Shown here: positions 13,361-24,400 of the stretch, in pieces
Position numbering within the stretch: the first letter of the stretch is position 1
How the letters are laid out: each line of letters starts with the position of its first letter
Origin: Linanthus parryae
Lineage: Eukaryota; Streptophyta; Magnoliopsida; Ericales; Polemoniaceae
Direction: 5' to 3'
DNA length: 64,000 bases
Assembly (NCBI GenBank): GCA_023055425.1
Contig: JALGPY010000005.1
Coordinates: 6,287,501-6,351,500, forward strand
Notes under the pieces: generated by a model
Seen by the model: only the letters and a program-made list of their open reading frames with translations
What the model was told of the DNA's origin: nothing
The model's database searches: none
Program-made: the position numbers and the translations under genes

Positions 13361-13368
13361 AGTTAGAT

Positions 13369-14290
13369 TTGGCTCGACATGAACCTCAAGTCTCTATCCA
13401 ACCGGTTGGAGATCACCAGAAAAATACAGTTGAAGTCTATCCAGATCACATTCCTTTTGAGTTGCCTGATGATTCACCTAGAAACGATTTCGAGACGGGT
13501 GATCTCCATACACCTCAAGTCTATCCAATCACATGCAAGCTTTTACAAACATCTCCAAAAGGATTGTTTAGAGTTTGATTCACATTGTTTTCATTCAGTT
13601 AGCTGTTGAGTTTATACTGAAGAAAAGCAGTTCAATGATAATCTTCTTAGGTCAAAGGAGAAGTGAGTAAATGACTCGATTTTTACGAGGCGGATGAGAA
13701 ATATCAAACTTTTAGAAAGATACTCAAGCTCTGAATGATGTGCTAGCGAAACTAGATGCAGAGAAGGCGACTGGTTTAGCTCATTTCCAGCAGCGTTTGG
13801 AGAGGTCGTCTACGATAGAGTCCGAAGTCTTTCGTGCAGAAGAAAGACTCCAAAAGGGTGATGGACAGGCTAAAAAAGCCAAATATGAAGTTCAGATGCC
13901 AAGGAAAGCTCTAAATAAGCTCGAGGCTGAAAAGAATGCCAGCTTCCTCCACTACCAACATAGCTTGGAGAGATTTCGAAGGTAGACACTTTTGTCTACC
14001 TATCACAAGCAAAATTGAAGAGGGTTGATGAACAAGCTTATACAGCCAAAGGGGAACTCCAGAATTTGAAGGAAACTCTCTATAAGCTAGAAGTCGAATA
14101 TCATTTTAGCTTTCAGGATACTAATGAAGTTGAGAGATTATCCAAGCTAGAATCGGGGTTCTACCATGTACAAGAGGACTACAGAAGAGTTGATGAATGA
14201 GCTGAGAATGCCGAAGTTGAAGTTGAAAGCACTTAATCAGCTAGAAGCTGAAAAGGAAATTATCCATCTCCAATACTAGCATTGCCTAAC
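13369..14290 (+). pseudogene. NET1-family fragment: DDSP/HTP segment plus coiled-coil repeats (copy 4)
   Basis: The 13369-13578 frame reads VEVYPDHIPFELPDDSPRND, then ETGDLHTPQV and a CKLLQTSPKGLF-type stretch. This parallels the NET1 segment after the NAB domain (AEAFPNQ-PF-L-DDSP...PHTPEMPHPIRAL). The 13740-13985 frame (LDAEKATGLAHFQQRLERSS...RKALNKLEAEKNASFLHYQHSLERF) and the 14015-14200 frame are classic NET1 coiled-coil repeats (KEAL-KLEAEKEA-LLQYQQ-LE). Stops at 13577, 13984 and 14199 separate them. This is the best-preserved copy and shows that the array derives from NET1. Confidence 0.75.
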
Positions 14291-15740
14291 AAAAATCGCC
14301 CAGCTGGAGAGCGCTTCTTCTCATTCCCAAGAGGATGCTGTAGAAATATCAAGTCATTCCGGAACCCAAAGGCTCACAGAATTGACCTCAAACCAAGAGC
14401 GAACTTATATCGCGTCATAACTAAGGGACCTCCTTTAGAGACTCGGAGCATATGAGCAAGTCGTAAAGAGGATCACTGGAAGGGAGTGCGTAAATGCCAA
14501 CACAAAACTGGAGGCGGGTGTAAAGCTAATCGAAGAGCTAAAACTCATAAGAGGCTTATACGCTTAAGGCTTACAATATCCGAATGACACGAACACGACA
14601 CGAACACGACACGAAGTTAGCTTTAGTTAGACACAAATTGGGTGTCGGCCATAAACATGTTGACACGAAAATGACAAGAAAATTAAGTTATTCTTCTTCT
14701 CTTCCAAAAGTGCCTAGAATCACGAGGGCACATTCCGAAGACGATGCTTAAGAATATAGTGAGCAAGCCAAAGCCGCAGCTTAAAGGTTGAAGAAAGTTC
14801 CTCTATCGTCGAATCTGAGAAAGATGCCATAGAGAAGAACTGGTTGCAGGGGAGGATGGATGAATGGACGCAAATTTCCTATAAAAAGCGACCAAAACTA
14901 ATGAAATTGATTAAAGATTTTATAGAGTATATTGTGCTTCGACAAAAAAATATAATAGTGCAACCGATGTGCTCCTTCAGGCCCATAACACATGATTAGA
15001 GTCTATCCAGACATGTTCCTTTTGAGTTGCATGAGCCTAGAAACATTTTCAAGACTGGTGATCTCCATACACCTCAAGCCCCCATCTAATCACGTGCGAG
15101 CTTGTACCCGGATCATCTCCAAAATGATAATTTGGAGTTTTTTTCACCTTGTTTCCATTCACTTTTCCCTCTGACCCAATAATATTAACATTGGGTTGCT
15201 TTTCTTCAGTATAAGCCCCGCATCTTATACTTGAGAAAAGCAACGCAATGTTAATATCCTTGGGTTAGAAGGAAAAGTGAGAAAATGCCTCGATCTTCAT
15301 GAGGCAGATGACAATGATCAAAATTTCGGACGAATCTACAATGGTTGTGAAGTTTGAGAATATATTCAAGTTCTGAAGGACACGCTAGCAAAACTAGATG
15401 TTCAGAAGGCTGACAGGTTTAGCTCATGTCCAACAGAGTTTGGAGAGACTGTCTGAACTAGAGTTCCAAGTCTGTCATGCACAAGAAGACTCTAAAAGGG
15501 TTGATGGACAAAGCTAAAAAAGCTGAATTTGAAGTTCAGATACTAAGGGAAGTTCTATATAGACTAGAAGCCGAAAATAATAGTGGCTTCCTCCACCACC
15601 AGCATAGTCTGGAGATATTTTCTATGGTAGAGATTGTCGTCTCCCTCGCACAATCAGAATCAAAGAGGGTTGATGAACAAGCATAATAAATCCAAGGAGA
15701 AGTCCAGACTTTGAAGGAAGCTCTCTATAAACTGTGGATT
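14290..15740 (+). pseudogene. NET1-family fragment: NAB remnant, DDSP segment and coiled coil (copy 5)
   Basis: In order: a coiled-coil piece (IAQLESASSHSQEDA, about 14296-14340), an array block, a NAB remnant (KKRPKLMKLIKDF near 14895), the HTP-type segment (about 15000-15110), the KQFNDN..GSEG-type segment (about 15225-15310) and coiled coil at 15380-15690 (EVQILREVLYRLEAENNSGF, HHQHSLEIF). Frameshifts and stops are frequent. The order matches the N-terminal half of NET1 proteins, so it is a decayed partial gene copy. Confidence 0.65.
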
Positions 15741-16720
15741 CTTTCTTGTAGCATCTGACATGATCAATATTTCAATATTTTCGAGTACAGAACAACATAA
15801 TCAAATGCACATCAATTGAGCTAATGGAAGCCACAAACATACTAGAAGGTGTCAATAGAGATATACATGAGGCGTTGAGTTATGAAATTGCAAATGGAAT
15901 AACTCTATTGTGCCTAAATGAACTGGAGCAATCTGAAGCGATGAGGAAGCTCATTGCCACCGACATTGGAAAGTCAGAGTTACAGAAAGTGGTGACCGAT
16001 TTAAAAAGAATAAAGATAGAGTAAACGAGAAATGCGGATTCTTAAAATTATCCAAAAACAACTACATTGACGTGTTTGACACATAAATGGCACGAAAAGG
16101 AAGTTAACCTTCTCTAGTACCAACGGTGCCTAGCAAGAATTTTTCGTGCTTCCTACAATGCTAAGAGGATGCTGAAGAATTTAGTGAGCGAGTGCATGAA
16201 GCGGAACCAGAAGCTAGTTTTGCATATCATTGAATATGAGAAAGATGTTGTAGAGAATAAATTGCAGATTGCTGAAGAGGATGAAAGAAAGCATTGTAAG
16301 GGAGTTGTAATAGCTGAAGAGCAAGTAAAAACTGTAAAGCGAGCTCTTAACCTACTGGCCGAAGAAAAGGAAACTGCTGTTCTCCCGTACCAACAATATT
16401 TCAAGCCTAGAAGACCTCTCTTGTGTCCAAGAGGTGGTCCAAAGGATTAATATAGAAATAGAAAGTGGGGCAAAGAAAGTTGAAGAGCGCCGCCTAATTC
16501 CGAAGAGTTGTGTGAATCTCAGAACGAAGGACTGAATGAGAAGTAGAAGGTAATGTTGAAAGAACGAGAATAAATGGTCCAAAAAATACAAGAACTATGC
16601 AGTTTCTCGGAAGCGGAGAAGAGAGAATATCCATGTCCCTCGTGAATGGACGAGCAAAATATTGTTCCCTACATGAATGGTGTCACACCATGAGGAGAGA
16701 AATTGATGAATCACTAAATG
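15741..16720 (+). pseudogene. NET1-family fragment: more distal coiled coils (copy 6)
   Basis: The 15824-16024 frame (EATNILEGVNRDIHEALSYE...ELQKVVTDLKRIK) and the 16169-16450 frame (VKTVKRALNLLAEEKETAVL, PYQQYF) are coiled-coil segments in the NET1 style. Near 16575-16640 a shifted frame reads QELCSFSEAEKREYPCPS, resembling the late NET1/KIP1 motif EEKREAIRQLC. There is no continuous frame. Confidence 0.55.
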
Positions 16721-16935
16721 TATTTTTCAGATGTCGGCTTAACAAAGATACATACATAATCTCTTTCGTTCTTTTTTTTTTTTCATATTAACAAACACAA
16801 GAATGCAGGAAAAAACAGAACTGTACCCAAGGGAATATGTTTCAAGAAACCAAATATTAAGATTCAAGATCCCGACAAATACAGGCGATTTCCTTAAGTG
16901 TCACATCCATATACTCAACACTACAATGGGATGAA

Positions 16936-19289
16936 CTAACCAGTCAGAAGCTGCTTCTTCTTAAGCTGCAAGTGCTTGACCAAGTCCTCCCTCATGGCAG
17001 CTCCGACCTCATCAACTTGCTTATTACAATGTTCGACATAGCCAGAGTCGTGATGGCCAGATAAGGTAACATCCGCGCGCAAATGATCTCCACTGTCGAT
17101 AACAATATTGTGAAGCAAACAACAGACAAATATAATACTCGGCAGCTTCTGCTTATCCGGTCTCCACATCACCTTACTAAGGATTCTCCAACTGCCCTTC
17201 AAAAGCGACAGCGCCTTCACAGCAAGAAACCTAGCAGCTTCATGGGTTTCATTGAACTCAGACATTTCAGGCAAAAGAACACCATCACTCTTATAAGGTG
17301 TAATGAGCCATGGAAGAAGAGGGTAGCTAACTCCACCCACAATGAACTCTCTAATCACACCACCATCCGGATTCACTATCCCATCACCATCCAAACGCTG
17401 CGCAGCATCACACAGTTTGTAAAACCCAGAAAACTTCAGGAGTTTTGATACTGGCATACCTCCAGGCCAACCAGTAACCACATCAATGAATCTCATCTCA
17501 TCGTCGACAATCCCTTGCAAGAACATGCTATAGTTATTCTCCTGATCGCACCAGTCATCTGAAGTTTGAACAGCCGGTAGGGTCATGATAACATGTGTGG
17601 TATCAATGGCTCCACAACAATTCGGCAGCCCAAAGGAGGCTTCGAATCTGGACTTGATCACATTCAATCTGTCGGAATCTGGCCATTTGAGGTGATGCCT
17701 GGCACGAGATTCTAGAGCTTCAACGAATCTCCAAGTGACTTGGGAGACCGTGGATTGTCCGACGCCGAATGAAGCTCCGACGGATACTTGGGACTCGCCG
17801 GAAGCTAACCTTCTCATGGCGATGGCGACTTGTTTCTCAACACTGAGGAGTCTTCCTTCAATGTTGATGAGACCTGAAGGTGGCCTTGAAATGAGATCTT
17901 CTCTAACAAGAGAACATATGTAATCGAATGTTGTCTTTGATACCCGGAAGAAGTATTTGAATCCTTCCTCTTCATCAGATGGTATCGATGAACCTGAAAA
18001 GTTGAAGTTATTCACCAAGAAATTATTCACCAAGAACCATATCAAACACCAATATTTCCATTGCAAGTCAATCTATGCTCCGTTTGGTTTGTGGTAAACC
18101 ATTTTCCTGTAAAATGTTTTTCCTTGTTTTGGTGTTTTGGTGCTGTTTGGTTGGAGATAAAATGTTTTCTTGTAAAATGTTTCCTCTTAAATGGTGTAAA
18201 ATAATTTACACATTTCAAATCCAGAAGCCATTTTCCGGAGAGTGAAGGAGCACAACAACTCATACTAACACCTCCGCCATTTCCGGCATGGCCCACTGTT
18301 TTGGCAAGAGCCAACCAAACACGAGAAAATAATTGCTGGGAAAACTTTTTTACACAAAACATTTTACGCGTAAAATAATTTCCCTTGTAAAACATTTTAC
18401 TACCAACCAAACAGAGCCCTAGTGTGTCAACTTCTCTCCAACAGAACCATGAATTATACCCTAATTGATGGGACTGTCTCTCTTTAGAATTGCCCTTGCA
18501 AATGCAAATTCTAAAGCAGCATAACAAATCAGAGACCCAACATAAAAGATGGAACTTTTTTTTTTGGTAATAAAAAGTTTAGGGGGAGGGGAGGCTGCCC
18601 CATCCCAGGGTCAGGGCAGACCTTAGGCCTCTTTGAGGACTTACAAACGGAATTATAGATCACCCACCAAGAGAGACCGCCAGCAGCGGAACTCGAACCC
18701 AAGCCCCGGTCTAGCGAGGAGACGAGCCTTACCAACTCAACCAACTCTCATTGGCAAAAGATGGAACTTTAATCTACAGGTAAAAACCCCAAATGTCAGA
18801 AAAATTCAAACAAACCTGTAAATCAAATTGTGTTTTTGTTTGTTTTTTTGTTTTTTATTATTATTTTTTTGAGAAAATCAAATTTGGAAAGTCAATTACG
18901 AATCGGAGCTAACCCATTTCAGAACTTGGGTACTTGAATCGGAAACCCTAGAAATCGAATCCAGAAACCCAATTGTGAATCAAATAAAGCTAACCCATTT
19001 CAGCAAATGGGTACTTGAATATGAAACCCTAGAAACCGAACCCAGAAACCCAATTGAGAATCGCGCATTTTAAGTAATTGGGTACTTGAATTGGTAAAGA
19101 GAGGGTTCGAATAAGACCTGAAGAGGAGTTCTTGAGCCAGAAACTATCCCACCAGTCGTCGGCGACGGCGTTGCTTTCTGAAGGAACAGAGCTTACTGTT
19201 GTTGTCTTCTTCTTCTTAATCTTCTTCTTCTTCAACTTCAGCTTGTCGGAATCGATCTTCGTTTTCGTCTGTTTCTTTACCGGAGGCAT
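16936..19289 (-). CDS. ALP1-like protein (domesticated PIF/Harbinger nuclease), two exons
   Basis: CDS = complement(16936..17993, 19118..19289), 1230 nt, 409 aa. The exon 1 donor G|GTCTTATT joins the acceptor TTTTCAG|GTTCATC in phase, giving ..NSSSGSSIPSDEEEG. The start at 19289 (MPPVKKQTKTK) is chosen over an in-frame Met further up because it opens directly onto the lysine-rich, NLS-like region. Exon 2 carries the HARBI1/DDE_4-type fold: a helical N-part (LASGESQVSVGASFGVGQST), GAIDTTHV (first Asp kept), TGWPGGMPVSKL (the usual second Asp lost) and AVKALSLLKGSWRIL (the usual Glu of the ERAFG-type motif lost). Loss of two of the three catalytic residues with an otherwise full-length frame fits a host gene like Arabidopsis ALP1, a PRC2 accessory factor. 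The intron hosts a SINE and a MITE. It is not a mobile element: no TIRs flank it. Confidence 0.8.
18075..18420. mobile_element. MITE with GGCTCTGTTTGG-type inverted ends, in ALP1-like intron
   Basis: The left end GCTCCGTTTGGTTTGTGGTAA mirrors the right end, whose reverse complement reads GGCTCTGTTTGGTTGGTAG. Both ends carry subterminal TAAAATGTTTT-type motifs. Length is about 346 bp. No clear target duplication was found. A second copy lies at 34799-35206. Confidence 0.7.
18544..18770 (-). mobile_element. tRNA-derived SINE with 15-bp target duplication
   Basis: The SINE body is 18559-18755 on the minus strand. Its head (GAGAGTTGGTTGAGTTGGTA) holds a box-A-like TGGTTGAGTTGG, and box B (GGGTTCGAGTTCC) follows about 30 nt later. 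The 3' end is an A-run (seen as T-run at 18556-18565). Perfect 15-bp direct repeats AAAAGATGGAACTTT flank it at 18544-18558 and 18756-18770, the hallmark of target-primed retroposition. It lies in the ALP1-like intron, antisense to nothing coding and in the same direction as the gene. Confidence 0.85.
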
Positions 19290-19503
19290 TGAATTCGCCG
19301 ACGAGATTGTCGCCGGACGGGTCGTAGTGCTTACTCTGCTCAACAGCAAACTGCTCAATGATTTCAACTTAACAACAACAAGATGGGTAAAATACACTTC
19401 TACCCCTCAATTTTGATGGAAATGGAATGATACCCGTTTTAGTCTGAGCAAATACACTTTCATCCTTTCAATTTGTCAAATTTCAGGATACGTACACTCC
19501 TCA

Positions 19504-19717
19504 TCTGTGACCAGGGACGGATCCAGGATATTTCTTCAGTGGGGGGCTAAATTTTAAATTTGATGAAAAAACATATACGAAAAAAGTTATTATATCAATT
19601 CAGTGGGGACTAAATTGCAGTTAGTAGACATTATATAGGGTAAAATTGCAAATTATTAAAATTGAGTGGGGACTATAGACCCCACAAGTCAATTGGTGGA
19701 TCGTCCTTGTCTGTGAC
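19504..19717. mobile_element. hAT-type MITE with 8-bp TSD
   Basis: The element is 19512-19709 (198 bp). It starts CAGGGACGGATCCA and its right end, reverse-complemented, reads CAAGGACGATCCAC. Perfect 8-bp duplications TCTGTGAC lie at 19504-19511 and 19710-19717. CAGGG-type ends with 8-bp TSD fit the hAT superfamily. It is too short to code. Confidence 0.85.
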
Positions 19718-19728
19718 GAGACAATGTT

Positions 19729-20222
19729 AGTCTTGACAGGGGCAGAGCCAACACTGGGGATGGGTGTGCACGTGCCCTACCCATTTTTAAAAAGATACTT
19801 CCTCCGTTTCTTCTCTTTCTCTACGCTTTGACTTTTTAGACTCGTATCTGGGTCACTTTGACCGGGTGATTTGGATCGCAAAACGACACAATTTATAATA
19901 ATTTTTTCATCATGTTATATAGAACAATTTTTACTCTACAACACCATGAAAAAATTGTCAAAACATTAGATCGTTTTGCTATCCAAATTACCGGGTCAAA
20001 GTGATCCCGTGAATAGTGACAACACTCAAAACGCAGAGACAGAGAAGAAACGGAGGAAGTACAACTTTGCCCCTACTTTGCATAAATTTATTCACTATTA
20101 CCCTTTCTAAAACTATAAAAGTGCTTCAGGTAAATTTTGAATTGTGCTTTAGTGCATTTGAAATTTGGGTTACATAATACAGTGGCATGGTCTGTTCAGT
20201 TAGCTCCGCCCCTGAGTCTGGA
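19729..20222. mobile_element. Second hAT-type MITE, interrupted by a Stowaway
   Basis: The element is 19737-20214: left end CAGGGGCAGAGCCAACAC, right end reverse complement CAGGGGCGGAGCTAACTG. Near-perfect 8-bp duplications flank it (AGTCTTGA at 19729-19736 and AGTCTGGA at 20215-20222). A Stowaway-like MITE (19796-20061) sits inside, so the hAT element landed first. Confidence 0.8.
19796..20061. mobile_element. Stowaway-like MITE, copy a
   Basis: TA target sites flank the ends CTTCCTCCGTTTCTTCTC and its reverse complement GAGAAGAAACGGAGGAAG. The interior is near-palindromic: GGGTCACTTTGACCGGGTGA on the left and its mirror on the right. It is nested in the hAT MITE at 19737-20214. Confidence 0.85.
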
Positions 20223-20765
20223 CCTAAGTCACCTAGAGCGGGAGCGGGAGCGGGAGCGAGAGCGGGAGCGAGAGCGGGAGCGTTAAAGCGATAAATTCTA
20301 AAAATGTTGTATTTGAGAGCGTTATGAGAGCGCGTATACAAAATAATATTTTTAATATAATTTTAGTTATAAATGTATTATATTTTAAATTTATGTGTAA
20401 CCTAGATTTGGTGACAATAATTAAAAGCTTATATGTGATGCTAGAACCTTCTATATTGAAGAATATAATGATAGTTCAACTTGACATAGTGCTAGCAATG
20501 AGAACTGTATGTATAGCCAGACAGTGGGGTACTTCAGTAAGGGCTTGGTTATGTCATTTAGTTGAAAATTTTGTATGACTTAATTTGAAGTAGGTTTGTT
20601 AACTAAGTATCAAGGCTAATTTCTAAGAAAGTACAGAGCGTTAGTAAGAGCGCGCTCTAGAATTTTGGGAGCGAGGTTTATAGGCGAATTCGAGCGGAAA
20701 GCTCCGGAGCGAGAATTGGGAGCGGGAAGCGAAGCCCCTCCTAGGAATTTTAGGTGATCTAGGTC
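20221..20765. mobile_element. Candidate TIR element with GAGCGG-rich ends
   Basis: The left end GACCTAAGTCACCTA is mirrored by the right end (reverse complement GACCTAGATCACCTA). Inside the left end lies a GAGCGG/GAGCGA tandem (20236-20281) and inside the right end another GAGCG-rich stretch (20634-20738). The middle is AT-rich and non-coding. The target duplication is unclear (possibly TCTGGA). Confidence 0.5.
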
Positions 20766-21456
20766 TGGACTGCCTTTATGTTACTGGTAGTAGTTGTTGG
20801 CATGGATTTACTTTTTGAACAAGTAATGATAAAATTAGGGAGTGTATGTTTCGTGAAGTTTGGCACACTAAAACGGTTTCTGAGTTTCATTTCTCAAACT
20901 TGGGGGGGGGGGGGTGAAAGTTTCGTGATGTTTGGTAGAATCAGCAGCTAATGTTGAGTGTTGTCATTTTGACCGAGTGATCACATTTGGTATGTTAGGA
21001 ATGATGGATAAAAGTAATGAAAAATATGGACCATTTTATGATAGTAAAATCTGGACCTCATGAACTAAACTACGGGCCTGAATAAATGGGCTGGCATCTA
21101 AGATTCCGAAAATGTGTCTTCACCATTTTTTTTTTTTTTTTGAGGAAATGCCTTCACTCTTCGTATTTGGACTAATTCAGCTTAAAGTGCAGAATAGGTA
21201 AAAGCCGATAATCAAGTTTACCAAGCAGTAAAAAGACTCCAAATTTCATAATTCCATCGCCTATTACAACACTTAGCCAGGGTATTTCATAATATTTCTA
21301 CAAATTACATGCACTACTAATGTTGGGAAATGAAAAACGTCCAACTCTTTCTGGTTAATATTATATATAACGACGAACTTCTTCGTCTTCTTACAATGCC
21401 TTCGGCTCTAGAAATGCGGAGAACTTTCTACTACTTCTTCTCCTCCATTTAGTCGC
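20766..21456. other. Intergenic region, includes sulfate transporter 3' flank
   Basis: AT-rich with a G12 run at about 20903. It must include the 3' untranslated region of the minus-strand transporter gene next to 21457. Nothing else recognised. Confidence 0.5.
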
Positions 21457-24400
21457 TCAAACGATTTCTTCACTCGTTTTGGGCTTGTAACTATGGAGCA
21501 TATAGTTGCACGCTCCAACGGCTTCTCCTACCGTCAGATAGATCCAATCTTGACCTATCAAGTCCATCAACTTTGCTTTGTGTATCTTCTTCATCACTTC
21601 TCCACCCGGATTCGCCAATACAAGCTACAAAAGTTAAGGAAAAACCATTGTCATTTTCTACTACACTGTAATAGTAACTGATATCTATTTAGACATGCGC
21701 TGACTAAGAATATAAAGTACCTTGAGTGCTTTTCTATCAGTACTCTTTTTCAATTCTTCGAGCATGCTAATCCCACTCGTATCAATGTTGCCGACGGCTG
21801 CCAATCAAACACATTTTTCAAATTAGACAAAAATATTGTTAAATAATATATTGGTAAAGTAAAAGTTTATTTTGAGATCATAAAAACACTTACCACCCAT
21901 ATCAAGAACAACATATTGCAAGGTGGTTTCACCATTGGCCTTGATCTTATCCTCCTCATCATCAATCCACCTTCCAAATCTAAGCAAAAGAATATAAAAT
22001 TGTCAACTTATATTTTTACATCCTTATTTTGATAATCAATTAATTAAAATCTAAACTGCGCAAAATTGATTTTCACCTCTCTCTTAAGTAGCTCGCATTT
22101 GCAAAATAAATAGGGGCGTCGATCTCGATTATGAGAATTCCAGGGACACTGATCGCATCCGTGTATTGATCGACGTTACGATAAATCATCGAATTTGGGA
22201 TGTTTCCTTTGACCAATGTCTTTGGTCTCGCTACGAACAGTAACACTCGAAGCAACGACAACATAACCTGAATAAACATTCATATGTTTTAGTACGGTGT
22301 TTTAAGTATGTATAAGCGAAAAACATAAATAGATGAAATATTTTCCATACCGCGATGATTAAACCTAGCTCGACGCTACCAAACACGACCCCAAAGTAGG
22401 CACTCATGCAAACCAAGAAGTCGTATTTGTCGACGTGCCAGAGATGGATGGCTTCATCGTAGTCAATGAGGCCAAGCATCGCTGAGATGATAATAGCGGA
22501 TAAAACCACCAGAGGAGTGTAATAGAACCACGGCGTTAGAAGTAACAATGTTATCATCACGGCGATAGCCATGACAACGTTGGAGATTGCTGTTTTGCAT
22601 CCGGCGTTGAAGTTGACCGCAGACCTGGAAAATGGTCCTGAAAAAAAAAATAATGTTGTTTAGATAACATTGCAAAATTGATTTAACGCATAAATTAAGA
22701 ATAAATTAGAGTAAAATAATATACCGGTTGTGAGGTAGCAAGAAGTGCAAGAACCGGCGATATTCATCAACCCGAAAGCAATCATCTCTTTGTTCCCATC
22801 AATGTGATAATTCTTGTACATTGCGAAACTTCTGCCAACTGCAACGCCTTCCTGTAATTCGAGAAAGTAAGCGAAATTTATTAGTTATAAGTTATATTTT
22901 GTCAGTCAGGATGCGTGATTCTGATGATTCTGCAGACATAGAGACAGAAGTGGGGATATCTTACCGCGAGAGCGATGATGCCGGTGATGATGCCAGTTTT
23001 GATGGCTGTTGGAAGATATTGTGATCCAAATGACAATTGCATTACTGATAGAGGATTTATCCCTTTCTTCAAATCTCCAATCTGTCATGTATCATCAAAC
23101 AATTGTTAATAATTTCACTACAACAATTAATCATGGAGTTACTATATTTGGATGATCACATGCCCAATGGACAAATAATCCATAGACGTCCTATCAGAAA
23201 ACTAGCAAATCTGAATGAGTAATGTTACATGGACATAGTTTATTGATACAAGTTCAGAATCAATAATTCTTATTTATTTACTCGTTCTGTATTATTCCAT
23301 ATAAAGAAATCACTACAATATTCGGTTTCAGAATCTGTTTATAGATGTGAAATATGATGAAATATGAAACAATGTGGTCCAGAAGCAAGCAAATGTATCA
23401 ATCCTGTTACATAGTTTTAGCTAAACATCAACGTTTGGTGGGACAAAACTATACGAGGCCCATACTAAAAATAGAATTACACAAAACCACACAACATGCC
23501 AAAACTAACATTAGGCAGTGATGCATGATTCTTCTTGATTTGCTCAACGCGGATTGATTCGTCACATGTATGTGTATATTTGGTCGTCCAACTCCATCAT
23601 TTTCGTAAAGATAGAGAAATGAAAAAAGAAGGGATGAGACTAACCACTTGAACGCCGTGTTTCTCAGCGTGAGTGAAGTAAACGAGAGCGCTTCCTAGTA
23701 TTACTGACGTCAAAGGAGCCATAGCCGATATCCAAAACAAACTTGGCTTCTTCTTGCTCTGTCATACGAAGACACACATTAGTCGTGCAAATTTAGACGT
23801 GACAACATCTATAAATATATAGGTTATTCTGAGTTTTATCTGTTCAAGCAGGCACTTTAAAAGTTGAAGAATGCCCAATCATATAGGTAACTCATTTCAA
23901 TGATCACTATATTTTTTACGTACATGCAACCAACTCCGTTAGCTAGGTTTTAAGATATCACATGCTCTAAATGACTAATTTAGTATTATTTTTAGCACAA
24001 TAAGAGAAACAAGTCAAGTTGATTTGACAAAAGCAACCACCACTAGTGAATTTCTATCTCAGTTGGCTGAAACAAAACAGCTTGTAACATAAAGTTTCTA
24101 CCATAATTCACTTATTTTGGATTACTAAATTTAGAGTAGTTGGAGTAGGTTAATGTTGAGAAAGCGTTTATACTGTTTTACATTAGTATAAAAAGAGAAA
24201 ATATTTAAAAAGGAGTGTGAGCGTGATTTATTGCGCAACAACCACTTCTTGGCATTTCTTGCGCAGGTAAGATCGTTCTCATTACCGCTGTTAATTTATA
24301 CGGATCTAAAAACTACTGCTGACTGAACTGTAAATCTAATGCAATTGTATACAATGTCATGTATACTTACAAAGTGCCTGGCAATGAGGAGGTAGAACAG

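Noticed and set aside
17083..17448. 121-codon plus-strand open frame
   Set aside because: It is antisense to exon 2 of the ALP1-like gene and has no family features of its own.
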